In this document: in pieces, positions 36,246-52,082 of the stretch
Numbering within the stretch: the stretch's first letter is position 1
How the letters are laid out: each line of letters starts with the position of its first letter
NCBI GenBank assembly: GCA_964017155.1
Contig: OZ024857.1
Location: 7,877,190-7,941,189 of the forward strand
DNA: 64,000 nt
Direction: 5' to 3'
DNA from: Oasisia sp. SBJ-2009
Lineage: Eukaryota > Annelida > Polychaeta > Sabellida > Siboglinidae
Notes under the pieces: model-generated
What the model was told of the DNA's origin: nothing
The model's input: only the letters and a program-made list of their open reading frames with translations
Database searches by the model: none
Program-made: the position numbers and the translations under genes

Positions 36246-37015
36246 CGTGAGGTGGCAGCACTATTTAAGCCCTTTCAACTCCGCTTAGTAGACCGACTTC
36301 GATCGAGCTACGCGAGAGACCTGAGTAATACGGGCACCAATCTAACACCCAAGGTCACTAGTTAACGTGACCATTCTTGACCTAACTAACAAGGCGAAAC
36401 TTCAAGGCCACTACCCTAGGCAATCGCGGTTTGGAAAAGATAAATTTTACTCGATTAACTGACGTTAGCAGTGACAGCCAGTAGGGAATGTAGGCCCACT
36501 AATACACAAGAAAATTATTTAAACATTACACGACACAATCATGTAAAATATGTATTTATTATATTATGTTAAAATCACCATATTCTATGAATTATTAATT
36601 AAGACCCAAACTCCGTGAGGTGGCAGCATTTTTAAGCCCCTCAACTCTGCCTGGGGAATTAATGGGCTGCAGTTGTAACCGCCAAGGCGCCCTTACCCCA
36701 GATTAGGGTAGAGACACTGATTGGTTCTCAGGCCAAATTTGAAATAAAAAATTTAATAACGATACTTTTTTATCAGATAATGCTATATTATAGAAACTAT
36801 AAAAAAAATTACTTATACTAACACATAAAATATATATATATATATTTGCAGTTGTATATAAAATATGAATTACGTCAGGAGTAACCAGTATCCGTGAGGT
36901 GGCAGGATTGCTTAACTCCACACGGATAATATTCAAAAGCCGGCAAAGTCACCAACTGTCTTCTCGGCGTATTTCAGCAGCCGACCGACAGTCGGTTAAG
37001 CGAGACTAACTGGAC
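36246..37015. mobile_element. GTGAGGTGGCAGCA-family sequences, cluster
   Basis: Family terminus CTCCGTGAGGTGGCAGCA occurs at about 36,260 and 36,610, and a variant (ATCCGTGAGGTGGCAGGA) at about 36,889. Each is followed by family body words (CCTTACCCCAGATTAGGGTA near 36,692; GTCTTCTCGGCGTA and GACCGACAGTCGGTTAAGCG near 36,960-37,005). The order matches 53,100-53,810 closely. No transposase frame. Confidence 0.65.
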
Positions 37016-38949
37016 ACGTGTTCTTCGTTGTATATTTTCTTGACAGTCTGGCTACAGAAGATTATCTTTATGATAAAAACCTAAGAGAAAGTTGCTAACA
37101 TGTCAAACGTATACAGTATTGTTTGCTGTAGGATATATCATATCGCAGTAGTATTGTAATTCACATATTTAACCTTTATCAACATTGTTGACAAAGGCTC
37201 GGTTTGACGGAGGTCTCGCGCATAATTTTGATTGTGACAAAAGCAAACAGCAAAATGCTGGACACATCAAGTTTCACGCGGATAAATGCCTTTCCCCCAA
37301 TGATCGTTGAGTAATATACATAATTTACTCTGAAATGAATAGAGTAATAACAACTTGTCTTTTTGTTAGAAGAAACAAACAGCACAAAAGGCACTTGTGT
37401 GTGAGCAATTAAGTATGTAGAAGTACACGTGCAATGGGTGTATGCATAGAATCTGTCTGGGCGACGACTTTTTGTACTGCAAAAAACTGTCGATCGAGAA
37501 TGTGGCCCATGTTCACGATTAGTTACTGTGGAGTTTATATAGATATTGTGGGTTCAAGTGCGAGATCCAAGTGCGAAAAAATATATTCATTTCCAACGTC
37601 TCGACACTCGATTAATTGTCCCGAGGTATCACCGACAAAAACAAGCACAACTGAAAAAACAGTGTTGGCAGTTTTTGAAAGAGTTCTTTTAGAAAGCAAG
37701 TACGGTCTGTATAGCACAGATACGACAATAGGCACAATGCTTGTATCAGAGGAGACCACTTAAAAATTACGTTGAACTCCGACGATTTAACGGCTAATGA
37801 TTGTGTCATAAGTATTATTTGGCATCTGGGAATAAACACTCTGTCTGTTGTTGTGCACATTTTAGTTATGCTTCACCTAAAAGGCAGAACCTGTCAAACA
37901 ACCATTTGTCGCTTGTATGTAGAACGTGTGAAACCAGTGCTTTTTCACAACAAAGCTCACGTGTTTGTATTTTTGTTATGACAATCAAAACGTATCCACT
38001 GATACATTAATAATTTTGTAAGATCACGAACTACGGATAGCAGACTCGCAGGCGTCTGGGTAGTGACTAACGTGTCACAATTTCACAATAGTTCTCTCTT
38101 CAGCCTACCTACTAAAGCATGGCTTGTACTGACAGCACAACATGGTTTAAAACACCAATCTGCACTAAACAATGTTTTTATTTCGTAATATCATATTAGC
38201 AAATACAAGAGTTGCATCTATATAGACCAAACATGTCATAAGTACATAGTATAAATTAATGCGAGAAATATCTAGATAGTACAGTCATACATACGTGACG
38301 TCATTGTAGCTTGTGAATAACAACCCCAGACCAATAGCAAATTATATTTCGACATTAGGAAGTACATCAGTAACACAGTTATCGTGTTTTCTCTCAATGC
38401 TAAACCATTTCTAATCTTTGATAATTCAGCTCAATACCTAGTCATTGATCCAAATGGCCTTTGCGCTAGCCAACCACTGCAACATAATATGTGTGTGTAA
38501 AATGTTAAATACATGTGGGTATATGTTCAAGTTCTATATTGCCAAGCGTAGTTGTATACAACGGTTTATTTTCTACAACAATTTTATCTGTTTATGACAC
38601 CATTCTTTCCCCCCACAATTCCTGCAATGTGCACATATATCTGCATATTTTTAAAGACCTTTGCATATGACAAGTAGCTCACAATATCATATCAAATTAA
38701 TAAATGTGTTCAATATTCTGTCACAGAACGTTTATTTGCAGCGAGAGAGATTGGCCCGTTTAATTGTCATCGAACATCTGGAAAACAATAAATACTTTTA
38801 TTAATTATGTCAGAACATGTCTATGATATATAGCACCCAGAATGCAAAGCGCCGACAGTGGCAGCGATTTATGGAATGCTCGTTTTAGATGTGATTTTAT
38901 GCGGTTAATGTTTTTATTACACACCTGAGGTTTCATAGTAAGTTTTATA
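37016..38949. other. No gene recognised; contains the L2-like 5' flank
   Basis: Open frames such as 37,434-37,763 (109 codons) show no motif I know. The last few hundred bases may be the 5' UTR of the L2-like element starting downstream, but I cannot place its left end. Confidence 0.45.
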
Positions 38950-41900
38950 ATGCTACGCAGAACTGGACTGTATTGTGCCGAAATGCGAAGTTTCTATCCT
39001 GTGAGCGTATTTCGGGACTTTTACACGATTGTTGCACCTGTACCAAGAGCCGTGATAGCCTACACTCGTCAGGAATTGTTCAGCCATGACATTGCTTCTG
39101 TCACTGGTCGCAAGCCTATGCTGCCCCATGCATTGTTTGCGGTAATTAAGAAGGCGGGTATTTCTGCATTCACCCGTGGGTGCAGGGCAGGTCGTAACAA
39201 GCAACACCCAATTCGCCAGATAACTGGACATCGAACAAGCGCTGCACTCGTTTGGCGGCAATGCGGCGTGAACTGTAGAAACTTGTCATCGATCAAGGCC
39301 GATCACCAGGCTACAGTGTCAGCAGTGACGGCGTCAGCAGCGAAAGCGTCAGCGGCGACAACGTCAGCGGCGACAGCGTCAGCGGCGTCAGCAGCGACGG
39401 CATCAGCGGCTTCAGCAGCGACGACATCAGCGGCGTCAGCGGGGACGGCATCAGCGGCGTCAGCGGGGACGGCATCAGCGGCGTCAGCGGGGACGGCATC
39501 AGCGGCGTCAGCAGCGACGACATCAGCGGCGTCAGCGGGGACAGCATCAGCGGCGTCAGCAGCGACGACATCAGCGGCGTCAGTGGGGACGGCATCAGCG
39601 GCGTCAGCGGGGACGGCATCAGCGGCGTCAGCGGGGACGGCACCAGCGGCGTCAGCAGCGACGACATCAGCAGCGTCAGCGGGGACGGCATCAGCGGCGT
39701 CAGCGGGGACGGCATCAGCGGCGTCAGCGGGGACGGCACCAGCGGCGTCAGCGGGGACGGCATCAGCGGCGTCAGCGGGGACGGCATCAGCGGCGTCAGC
39801 AGCAACGGCATCAGCGGCAACAGTGTTAACCCATACTGCAATTCCTGTGAAAGTGACTCGAGGCAGAACCGCTCTGTCTGCACCGTCATTACGCAACAAC
39901 CTCGTTCAAACTGTCAACAGAAGCAACTTGATATCTGTCAAATTGCTACAACACTGCACGACCAACTCCCTTAGAGCTGCTGTTCTGAACACCCGGTCAG
40001 CGTGTGAGCTCGATAAGTGTCAACAAATCAAGGATTTAATAACTGAAAACCAGCTAGACATTTGCTCGCTTACGGAAACATGGTTTAAACCATCTCATAT
40101 TGCCGTGAAGGCTGTGGCGCCCCCTGGATACACAATGAAACACATTCCTCGAGCCAACGCAAGAGGCGCAGGCGTTGCCATTATCTTCCGTGACTTCATC
40201 TCTGTGACTGTTTCGAAGCACAACACTTACACCTCTATGGAATACCTCAACTGTTTATTCAAAGTTGGTCTCGAACTATTGCGAATCGTAACGATATACA
40301 GACCTCCACCAAAAGCAAAGTCGCCAAACGTTCCAGTATTTCTGAAGGAGTTTGCCGATCTCCTTGAAGACCTCACACTTACATCCGGCCAGCTGCTGCT
40401 GGTTGGAGACCTGAACTTTCACTTCGATAATCCCACCAGTGCACACACAAAGCCGATCATCGACCTTCTCTCCGCAACAAACCACCAGCAACATGTTAAC
40501 CTGGCAACTCACCAGAAAGGCCACATCCTCGATGTCATTATAACGAGACGTGGTAAACTGCCTATTGCTGATATCACCTGTGACGAATCGGTTAATTCTG
40601 ACCACTCCGCCGTCATCTTTACTGTTCCAACTACACATACAGTACAGCCTAAGAGAATGATTACTGTGCGTAAGTTGAAAAATGTCAACACTCAGCAAAT
40701 CAGTCACGACATTGATTGCTCTGATCTGATTGCTCAACAAGCCTGCGCGTCAGCAGCAGAGGCTTTTTCCTGTTACAACAACACACTGCTGTCAATACTT
40801 GACCAGCATGCTCCTGCAAGAAAGTGTAACATCACAGTAAAGAACAATGTGCCATGGTACAACGCGGACATAAAAGCTGCTAAACCCAAACGGAAGCTGC
40901 TGGAACATCAGTGCAGGAAAACACAACTAACTGCACACCGCGATATGTTTACATGTCAAAGAAACAAAGTGAACACCATGTGCGCTGAAGCAAAGAAGAC
41001 CTACTACAAAGAAAAGTTGTCGGACATCCGTAGTCATGCGCAATTCTACAACATCGCAAACAAGTTGCTGCATCGGCGCAAAACAACAACACTACCGAAC
41101 TATGAATGTGCCGAATCACTCGCTAACAAGTTCGCAGACTACTTTGGTGAGAACATCCAGCGTATTCGCACCACTCTACAAACGCCACACTCCTGTGCTA
41201 TCGACTGTACTGTGTGCACAAATCGCCCTGACACTGACTGCCAGCTGTCAAGCTTCGTGACAGTCACACGAGCGGAAATCACACAACTATTAAGTAAGTC
41301 ACCATCCAAGACATGCAAACTTGATCCGATGCCTACACAATTCGTAAAACAGTGTCACGACGTCATGGCAGTACCAATTACGAACATTATCAATAAGTAT
41401 TTGATAGACGGAATGCCCGATGAGATGAAAACTGCCATCATCACACCCATTTTGAAAAAGGCAAGTCTTGACAGTGAAACGTTGAAAAGCTATCGACCTA
41501 TATCGAACATGTCCTTTCTGTCAAAGTTACTGGAGAGAGTTGTGGCAGACCGGTTGATTGCACACATGCGTGACAATGATCTCTACATGCCGTTACAATC
41601 AGCATACCGGCAAAACTGCAGTACCGAAACAGCACTACTACACGTGCATGACAGCGTAATCCGGTCCATCGACGAACGCAAAGGTGTGATTCTGTTGCTA
41701 ATCGATGTGAGCGCAGCATTCGATACGATTGATCACGATATTCTTCTATACACATTGAGTAACACCATCGGCGTCAAGGATCGTTGCTTGTCGTGGTTCG
41801 CTGCCTACTTACAACACAGACAATACACGGTGTTGATTGCCGGCGAGCAGTCAAGACCACACAAGCTGACATGTGGTGTCCCGCAAGGGTCAGTCCTCGG

Positions 41901-42834
41901 ACCACTGTTGTTCACGATTTATATGACCCCTCTTGCGTCACTACTCAAACTTCATGGCATGACTTACCACCTATACGCCGACGACACCCAACTTTTTCAA
42001 GAATTCAGCCTAAGCGACAACACTTCACCCGAGATTGCCGTCAGGAAAATGGAACGCTGTGTCACCAATATCCGTCAGTGGATGAAGACCAACATGCTGA
42101 AGCTGAACGACGACAAAACAGAGATCCTCATCATCCGTCCGAAATCTGCAAACCAACACCTCCTTCCCGAAAGTGTAAGAATCGGTAACACCAACGTGAC
42201 ACCCAACACGCATGCCAGAAATTTGGGAGTGACATTCGATTGCAATATGTCCCTTGAGCGACATGTAACAAACATTTCTAGAACAGCATACTACCATCTC
42301 CACAGCATCGGACGCATTCGTCGTTATTTAGAACAAGGACACACAAAACAGCTAGTGCATGCCCTTGTCATATCACGAATTGACTGTTGCAACAGCCTCC
42401 TGAATGGACTGTCAGTGGCGGTAGTTGAAAAACTACAGCGCGTCCAAAATGCTTATGCTCGTGTTATACTAATTCGACCAAAACGAGACCACGTCACGCC
42501 CATGCTCTTGGGGCTGCACTGGCTTCCTGTTAAGTGTCGCATCACATTCAAGACCCTACTTCTCACCTTTAAATGCCTCCATGGTCTTGCACCTACATAC
42601 TTATCAGCACTTCTCTCTCCCTATTGCCCGACACGCAGTCTGCGGTCTTCTGACCAGTTACTACTTAATCAGCCCACTTCCCGAACTAAAATTAGCGAAC
42701 GATCCTTCTCTTATGCAGCTCCAAGGGCATGGAACCAACTACCCATTGCTGTGCGACAATGTACGAATGTGAATCATTTCAAAGTAGCACTAAAGACGCA
42801 TCTGTTTACAGTTTACTATTTTGACAGTCTGTGA
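38950..42834 (+). CDS. L2-like endonuclease-reverse transcriptase with Ala/Ser-rich minisatellite linker
   Basis: 1294 codons, no stop or frameshift. Residues 1-118 are a basic N-terminal region with YTRQELFSHD and RGCRAGRNKQ, resembling the leader found before EN in L2-type ORFs. Residues 124-293 are a repeat of eight-residue TASAASAG-like units. EN follows (about 337-575): AVLNTRS, LTETWF, VGDLNFH, SDHSAVI. RT follows: LLLIDVSAAFDTIDHD, GVPQGSVLGPLLF and YADDTQLF at residues 1009-1016. The C-terminal block is LHWLPVKCR, LHGLAPTYL, SFSYAAPRAWNQLP. All catalytic residues I look for are present, so the enzyme could be active. The repeat linker is unusual; see the minisatellite entry. Confidence 0.9.
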   Translation: MLRRTGLYCAEMRSFYPVSVFRDFYTIVAPVPRAVIAYTRQELFSHDIASVTGRKPMLPHALFAVIKKAGISAFTRGCRAGRNKQHPIRQITGHRTSAALVWRQCGVNCRNLSSIKADHQATVSAVTASAAKASAATTSAATASAASAATASAASAATTSAASAGTASAASAGTASAASAGTASAASAATTSAASAGTASAASAATTSAASVGTASAASAGTASAASAGTAPAASAATTSAASAGTASAASAGTASAASAGTAPAASAGTASAASAGTASAASAATASAATVLTHTAIPVKVTRGRTALSAPSLRNNLVQTVNRSNLISVKLLQHCTTNSLRAAVLNTRSACELDKCQQIKDLITENQLDICSLTETWFKPSHIAVKAVAPPGYTMKHIPRANARGAGVAIIFRDFISVTVSKHNTYTSMEYLNCLFKVGLELLRIVTIYRPPPKAKSPNVPVFLKEFADLLEDLTLTSGQLLLVGDLNFHFDNPTSAHTKPIIDLLSATNHQQHVNLATHQKGHILDVIITRRGKLPIADITCDESVNSDHSAVIFTVPTTHTVQPKRMITVRKLKNVNTQQISHDIDCSDLIAQQACASAAEAFSCYNNTLLSILDQHAPARKCNITVKNNVPWYNADIKAAKPKRKLLEHQCRKTQLTAHRDMFTCQRNKVNTMCAEAKKTYYKEKLSDIRSHAQFYNIANKLLHRRKTTTLPNYECAESLANKFADYFGENIQRIRTTLQTPHSCAIDCTVCTNRPDTDCQLSSFVTVTRAEITQLLSKSPSKTCKLDPMPTQFVKQCHDVMAVPITNIINKYLIDGMPDEMKTAIITPILKKASLDSETLKSYRPISNMSFLSKLLERVVADRLIAHMRDNDLYMPLQSAYRQNCSTETALLHVHDSVIRSIDERKGVILLLIDVSAAFDTIDHDILLYTLSNTIGVKDRCLSWFAAYLQHRQYTVLIAGEQSRPHKLTCGVPQGSVLGPLLFTIYMTPLASLLKLHGMTYHLYADDTQLFQEFSLSDNTSPEIAVRKMERCVTNIRQWMKTNMLKLNDDKTEILIIRPKSANQHLLPESVRIGNTNVTPNTHARNLGVTFDCNMSLERHVTNISRTAYYHLHSIGRIRRYLEQGHTKQLVHALVISRIDCCNSLLNGLSVAVVEKLQRVQNAYARVILIRPKRDHVTPMLLGLHWLPVKCRITFKTLLLTFKCLHGLAPTYLSALLSPYCPTRSLRSSDQLLLNQPTSRTKISERSFSYAAPRAWNQLPIAVRQCTNVNHFKVALKTHLFTVYYFDSL
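39318..39830 (+). repeat. In-frame GC-rich minisatellite inside the L2-like ORF
   Basis: About 510 bp of imperfect 24-bp (and 12/15-bp variant) units such as GCGTCAGCGGGGACGGCATC. Unit lengths are multiples of three, so the frame is kept and encodes Ala/Ser/Thr/Gly. The tract is far richer in GC than the rest of the window. The opposite strand is also open through it, which is a by-product of the repeat. Confidence 0.95.
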
Positions 42835-43084
42835 TCACAGTTAATCAGTCAACGATTCATACATTTATTTTAATTAACTTATTCATTTAATTAGCATATA
42901 TTTATACTATTTTATTTTATTTACTATTTACAACATATTTATACTATTTTACTTATTTATTCATTTTTAATATTGTGTGTAGTTGTGTGCCAATTTAAGT
43001 CTGTATTTTAAAGCAACATATTTGGTTTATTAGTATATCCTCATTTTATCAAAGTAGTATTGTATTAACGTTTTAGTATTATTA

Positions 43085-43136
<52 letters not shown>

Positions 43137-43262
43137 ATTATGTTATTAGTACGTATTTTTAGTATCATTATTTTTTGGAATAATCATTGTAAAGCGCCCC
43201 AGAACAATTATTTGGATGGGGCGCTATATAAGAAATAAACTATTATTATTATTATTATTATA

Positions 43263-44872
43263 TTATTATTATGATAAACAACAAATACCACATTTCGTAA
43301 TATAAAAGTGTAGTGGAAGAATATTACCAATGAAATGATAAATTGCTAAATGAAAACAAGTAGCCGACGAACGTTTTCTAAAAGGCACAGTGCGTTATGC
43401 GGAAACGAGACTTCGCCTGAGTCACGTGTCAATTTGATTTCCTAACCTATTCATGTGCCGATACCTTCCAAATCGCTACACGGAGAGAAGGAATGTTTGC
43501 GAAGCCGCATGATAAAGGTAATCCGAAGTGACTGTACATACACGTAACTTTGTTTATTGAAGTTTCATTGGACATAATGACTCTTTCGCCGGCGGAGTAT
43601 TTAAGAATTCCGCGTCATTTCTTCATGAATATTAATGAATACCGAGTCGTGATGCTTTTAACAGTATTTGTACCACATAGTTGTTGTTGTTTTGCGCAGA
43701 AATGTCATAAATGAAGTAAATCGGAACAAAAATGGAACATGTACATGCGTAGATAGTAGCTAAACCAAATGCAACTTGAGCGCAAAGGCGGATCGCAGTG
43801 GTAAAATATGTCCAGGTTTAAAGTTTGAAAACAATTATGTGGCTCCGTGGTCATCGAATCATGCATAGTCCCATATCCTGTATAAGGTATGTTCGTATAC
43901 TTGGCCAAACACCACACTTGCACCTTCACAGCATATACACATCAACATACACATAAACATTTACTCGCTTGCTGGCTCGGTCGCTCGCCCGCCCGCTAGC
44001 CCTCGCTCGCTCGCTCGCATGCACGCACGCACGCACACACGCACACACACACACACACACACACGCACATCTTTCTTTCACATTTACTGAGTGTGGCGCA
44101 CCTTTCTGATTTCATTCTTATTCCCCAAAATATTATATTTGTTGTTAGTTAATATACTCTATCTTATACATCGTTGTTACAATGCACTTCCTCTTATCCA
44201 TATCATGCTTTATAATATAGATTTTGGCAGGATTTATTGACGATAATCCATATTACATTGGTAAATATTAATCTTTCTTTGCAGTAATGATATTTGTTGT
44301 GAGTTTAGATGAAGGATCAGCTGTAAACATCGTATACTTAATATAACCTGACCATCAACTCTTAATCCACGACAAACCGAACGTCATGATAACTGTATTT
44401 AGGCGTGATTAAGCATTTGCGCACAATTTGTGTTATCTATGCATTTAGGCATGTATAATTTATTTACCCTTGGTATATAATAATAATTTGGTAAAGACTT
44501 ACAGTTCGCGTCGCTGAAACCACCAATGCAGTTACCAGTTACTTCCAGGGGAGGTGGTCCTCTACAAAACCAGTAGAACTTCTTATAGATATTACGAAAA
44601 CTAGACAAGCGAATGCCACTGTGGCACGTCCGAGCCTAACATTCGTTTGAAAATATACACTTGTTGCTATTCAAATGATAAATAGTGAGTCGACTCAATA
44701 CGTCTACAAAACTAAAGATGACCATTAAATGTTTGCTTCACAATTCTCACACAAGTGCCGAAATGTCGTGAAAACAATACTGATAAATATTTGCTTATAA
44801 TCTGTTCACCTATAAATGAATACGTATGTAATTTATTTACCAAATGCGTGTAATACCGATACGAATACGCAC
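43263..44872. other. No confident gene; (GCTC)n/(CA)n microsatellite
   Basis: A compound CGCT/CACG/CA repeat lies at about 43,960-44,068. Further 3' exons of the minus-strand EGF gene might lie here. A 69-codon minus frame at 44,399-44,608 ends at a good donor (AACT followed by GTAAGT) but does not join in phase to the EGF exons, so I do not assign it. Confidence 0.4.
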
Positions 44873-49381
<4,509 letters not shown>

Positions 49382-50097
49382 CGCAACTGCACGAACGGTC
49401 CTACAACCACAGTCATGTCACTGGACGTTAACTCATTCGGACAGTCTGCCATATGCGTGCGTGCGTGCGTGTGCGTGTGTGATTGTATGCAGCAAAATGC
49501 ACCCGTACGTTGCTCGTGCGTTGTGTGTGCGTACTTTTTACACTGTGCGTGATTACTGCTGTAGTATTTTGTGTGACAATTTCCCTACAATTCTTTCCCA
49601 ATCAACCATTTCCCGCTTGTCGAATTGCACATGTTTAATGAATGTTAGCTAAACAAATTAACCACTCTAACCAGTTTTGTTTTACTCTAGATTCACTCAG
49701 CTGTATAAATGAGTATCTGGCTATACAGCGGTGGATATGTGTATGAGCAGTCTTCGCGCATTAATTGCAGCATATGGCTGGATGCTTCCAAAAGAAGTTG
49801 AGATGGTGTCTGAGTGAACAGGTATGTAGGGACGTAGGGTAAAGCGCTTTGAGCAATCCTGGAGATTGGATATTGTTCTATATAAGAACTTACATTTACA
49901 TTTACTCCAGCGACGCTTTATAAAACGCAGCAACACAACAATGCGCTTATTCAACCTTTGAACGTTTGTAAAATTTCAATAAATAAGACAATGGTACGTA
50001 CAATAAAACATTAAAGGAATTCCTGTATACCATGCGTTTTACGGCGATCTAACAGGCGTAAATATTATATTGTGACTAGCTTCTACAAAAAACTCAC
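49382..50097. other. No coding gene; L2-type short tail near 49,835-49,905
   Basis: GGTAAAGCGCTTTGAGCAAT, then TTGTTCTATATAAGAACTTA and TTTACA repeats. This is the layout of an L2-type 3' end, as a short remnant or a SINE using an L2 tail. The remainder includes the presumed 5' UTR and first-exon flank of the EGF gene. Confidence 0.5.
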
Positions 50098-50236
50098 CCG
50101 AATATTCGAAAAGTGAATGTGTATCGATTGAATCGGTCACTCCGGATGTTGTTGGCGTGTCACTCGACGAACTCACTGTTTCCCTTGTCGACTGTTTGAC
50201 AGCACCAACTTCGACTTCACATGTCAGGCTGTCGAC
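50098..50236 (-). other. Possible 5' exon upstream of the EGF gene
   Basis: The minus strand is open for about 45 codons (Ser/Thr-rich, ending HSLFEYS) up to a donor GTGAGT at 50,092-50,097. No ATG opens the frame. Upstream at about 50,280-50,312 there are CACGTGACGCTGCGCACTG and CTGCGCAG, NRF1- and E-box-like words that could mark a promoter. It may be a 5' UTR exon of the EGF gene or of another transcript. Weakly supported. Confidence 0.25.
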
Positions 50237-50750
50237 GGCTACTTATTGGTGAACCCCATTCCTCTGCACAAATGACTATTGTCACGTGACGCTGCGCACT
50301 GGCAACTGCGCAGTCTAACATGTGGACTTGTGCACTGAGCACCTGTCAAAAGACGGTGACTAAAATATCTGTAAGGTAATTACTCCCCGCCCACTCAACA
50401 ATCTTAACATGCTGTTATAGGATACGCTTACACTCTCACAGTTAAAAAGAGTTTTCAACTATTATGCATAGGACGCTGACCACATATTTGAATAGTTATC
50501 GTATAATTATGTGTTTATTGCTCATAAAATATATTATTAAATTTCACCAACGTGTTTTTCATTAACCTGTTAACAATGGTCACGCGTTAGTTGTGCTCTT
50601 TTAGTTAGTACCTGCACGCTCTATCTATCTTTGATAATAATCAGTATACTAATATATTAATTCCGTAAAGTGACCTGCATTAAACACGCCTAAACATTTA
50701 CGGCGGAGTTTTGAAAATTACCGAAGAGTTCTCAACCTTGGTTCGAACTA

Positions 50751-51143
50751 GGGGAAGTAGGGGCATATCCGCACACTGAGGCATGTCCGCACACCCTATT
50801 ATTTGCGCATCGCGTAACATTTGGTTAGTGGAATCATGCTAAGCAGCATCGTCTAACCCCCAAATCAACCACTTGCATATACTTTTTGATAGAAGTGAAT
50901 AATTTAAAAGTTATGACATAAAATGTTATGTTCGTAAACACTGATGTAATTTTACTCATATGCTGTTATGTGTATTACTTTAACTGTAAGACGTGCATAT
51001 ATATGTTCTTTCATATGCATGTTAATGTTTTATGATGTGTGAAATAAAGAATACTTTCATAAGTAGCATTTTCGCGCAATTCAGAATTATTCACGTGTTG
51101 GATGCTTGGGGCATGTTCGCACAGGCCTGTGCGGGCATGCCCC
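50751..51143. mobile_element. GGGGCAT hairpin element, copy 2
   Basis: Starts GGGGAAGTAGGGGCAT like copy 1 (34,727) and ends in a 36-bp near-perfect palindrome (51,108-51,143, GGGGCATGTTCGCACAGG and its complement). The interiors of the two copies are otherwise poorly alike. Confidence 0.55.
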
Positions 51144-51375
51144 ACCCGCCGAGCGGACGTATTTCGTGCATCTTTGCTTCTAATATTTTGTAGTCTACTT
51201 AGATACATATTTAGATACTTCAGTTGCTTACTACAAATATTATAGGAAACTTTGATGTGAGATAGTATATGATGATGATTATATAGTTATTTAATGATAT
51301 CAAACTGATTATATCATTCATCGCTTCGTCAATGTGTAATAAGCTATATCGTGCTGACGTCACGGGCAGGCGGGC

Positions 51376-51655
51376 AGGCAGGCAGACACGCAGAGAGACA
51401 CACAGACAGACACACAGACAGACACACAGACAGACACACACAGACACACCGACACACCGACACACCGACACACAGACACACAGACACACAGACACACATA
51501 CACACAGACGCACAGACGCACAGACGCACAGACGCACAGACGCACAGACGCACAGACGCACAGACGCACAGACGCACAGACGCACAGACGCACAGACGCA
51601 CAGACGCACAGACGCACAGACGCACAGACGCACAGACACACAGACACACAGACAA
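51376..51655. repeat. (CAGACACA/CAGACGCA)n minisatellite
   Basis: 8-bp units, first with ACAC, then about 17 with GCAC, then ACAC again. All overlapping open frames are repeat artefacts. Confidence 0.95.
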
Positions 51656-52082
51656 AGAAACTGTGTTTTATATTATAGAATCATCACGACGTGGCTTTGA
51701 AGCAATCCTCCGTTCAAAGCATACAGTGTCTGGGTTGGACACATGCCACCCGCCATCACCATTATCGTGTGCATCTTCGTTCAACGGTGAAATGCAGTCA
51801 AGTATGAGCTGACGCCTGATAGACAATTCCACGTTGAAAGCAGCATGTCCCTAGGAACTCAAATGATCATCATTACCAGGTGCATCGATGGAGAAAGTAA
51901 TTATTAATTGATCAAAGTGCACAGAGACTTTGTTACTATTGTTGGCTTTTTGTGGGTTGTTGTCGGAAAGTCAGTCCAGCCCGCCGTCGTTCAATAGGTG
52001 TAAGACAATTAACACGATCTCCGTTCAAAGCAGTAGTAGTTCGAACCAAGGTTGAGAACTCTTCGGTACTTTTCAAAACTCC

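Larger units (their letters stand above)
38950..43262 (+). mobile_element. L2-like non-LTR retrotransposon with uninterrupted ORF
   Basis: One ORF of 1294 codons followed by a 430-bp AT-rich 3' UTR. It contains an AT microsatellite at 43,090-43,132, then GTAAAGCGCCCC, GGGGCGCTATATAAGAAATA and a TTA tail. GCGC words pairing around a short loop and a trinucleotide tail are usual at the 3' end of L2-type elements. The 5' end and target duplications were not determined. This is the least damaged LINE in the window besides the RTE. Confidence 0.85.
50705..52082. mobile_element. Element with 45-bp terminal inverted repeats
   Basis: 50,705-50,749 (starting GGAGTTTTGAAAATTACC, ending CTTGGTTCGAACT) and 52,038-52,082 are reverse complements with one mismatch. 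The right end abuts the 1-kb dispersed repeat at 52,083 exactly. The body holds the GGGGCAT hairpin element and a CAGACGCA minisatellite. No transposase frame. Target duplications not found. Confidence 0.6.

Noticed and set aside
36246..37015. tRNA-derived SINE interpretation of the GTGAGGTGGCAGCA repeats
   Set aside because: I could not find convincing A-box and B-box promoter motifs, and the inverted ends at 18.9-19.8 kb fit a DNA element better.
39303..39899. Two antisense open frames of 192-198 codons opposite the L2-like ORF
   Set aside because: They arise because the in-frame GC-rich minisatellite lacks stops on both strands; no start context or homology.
44399..44608. 69-codon minus-strand frame as the next exon of the EGF gene (KKFYWFCRGPPPLEV region)
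   Set aside because: It has a good donor, but its acceptor side would need phase 2, which does not join to exon 5 in either donor choice; left unassigned.
51376..51655. CRISPR-like array
   Set aside because: Units are contiguous with no unique spacers, and the genome is clearly eukaryotic; it is a minisatellite.
51220..51812. Several 95-153-codon frames on both strands over the CAGACGCA minisatellite
   Set aside because: 8-bp repeats keep frames open by chance; no flanking coding signal.
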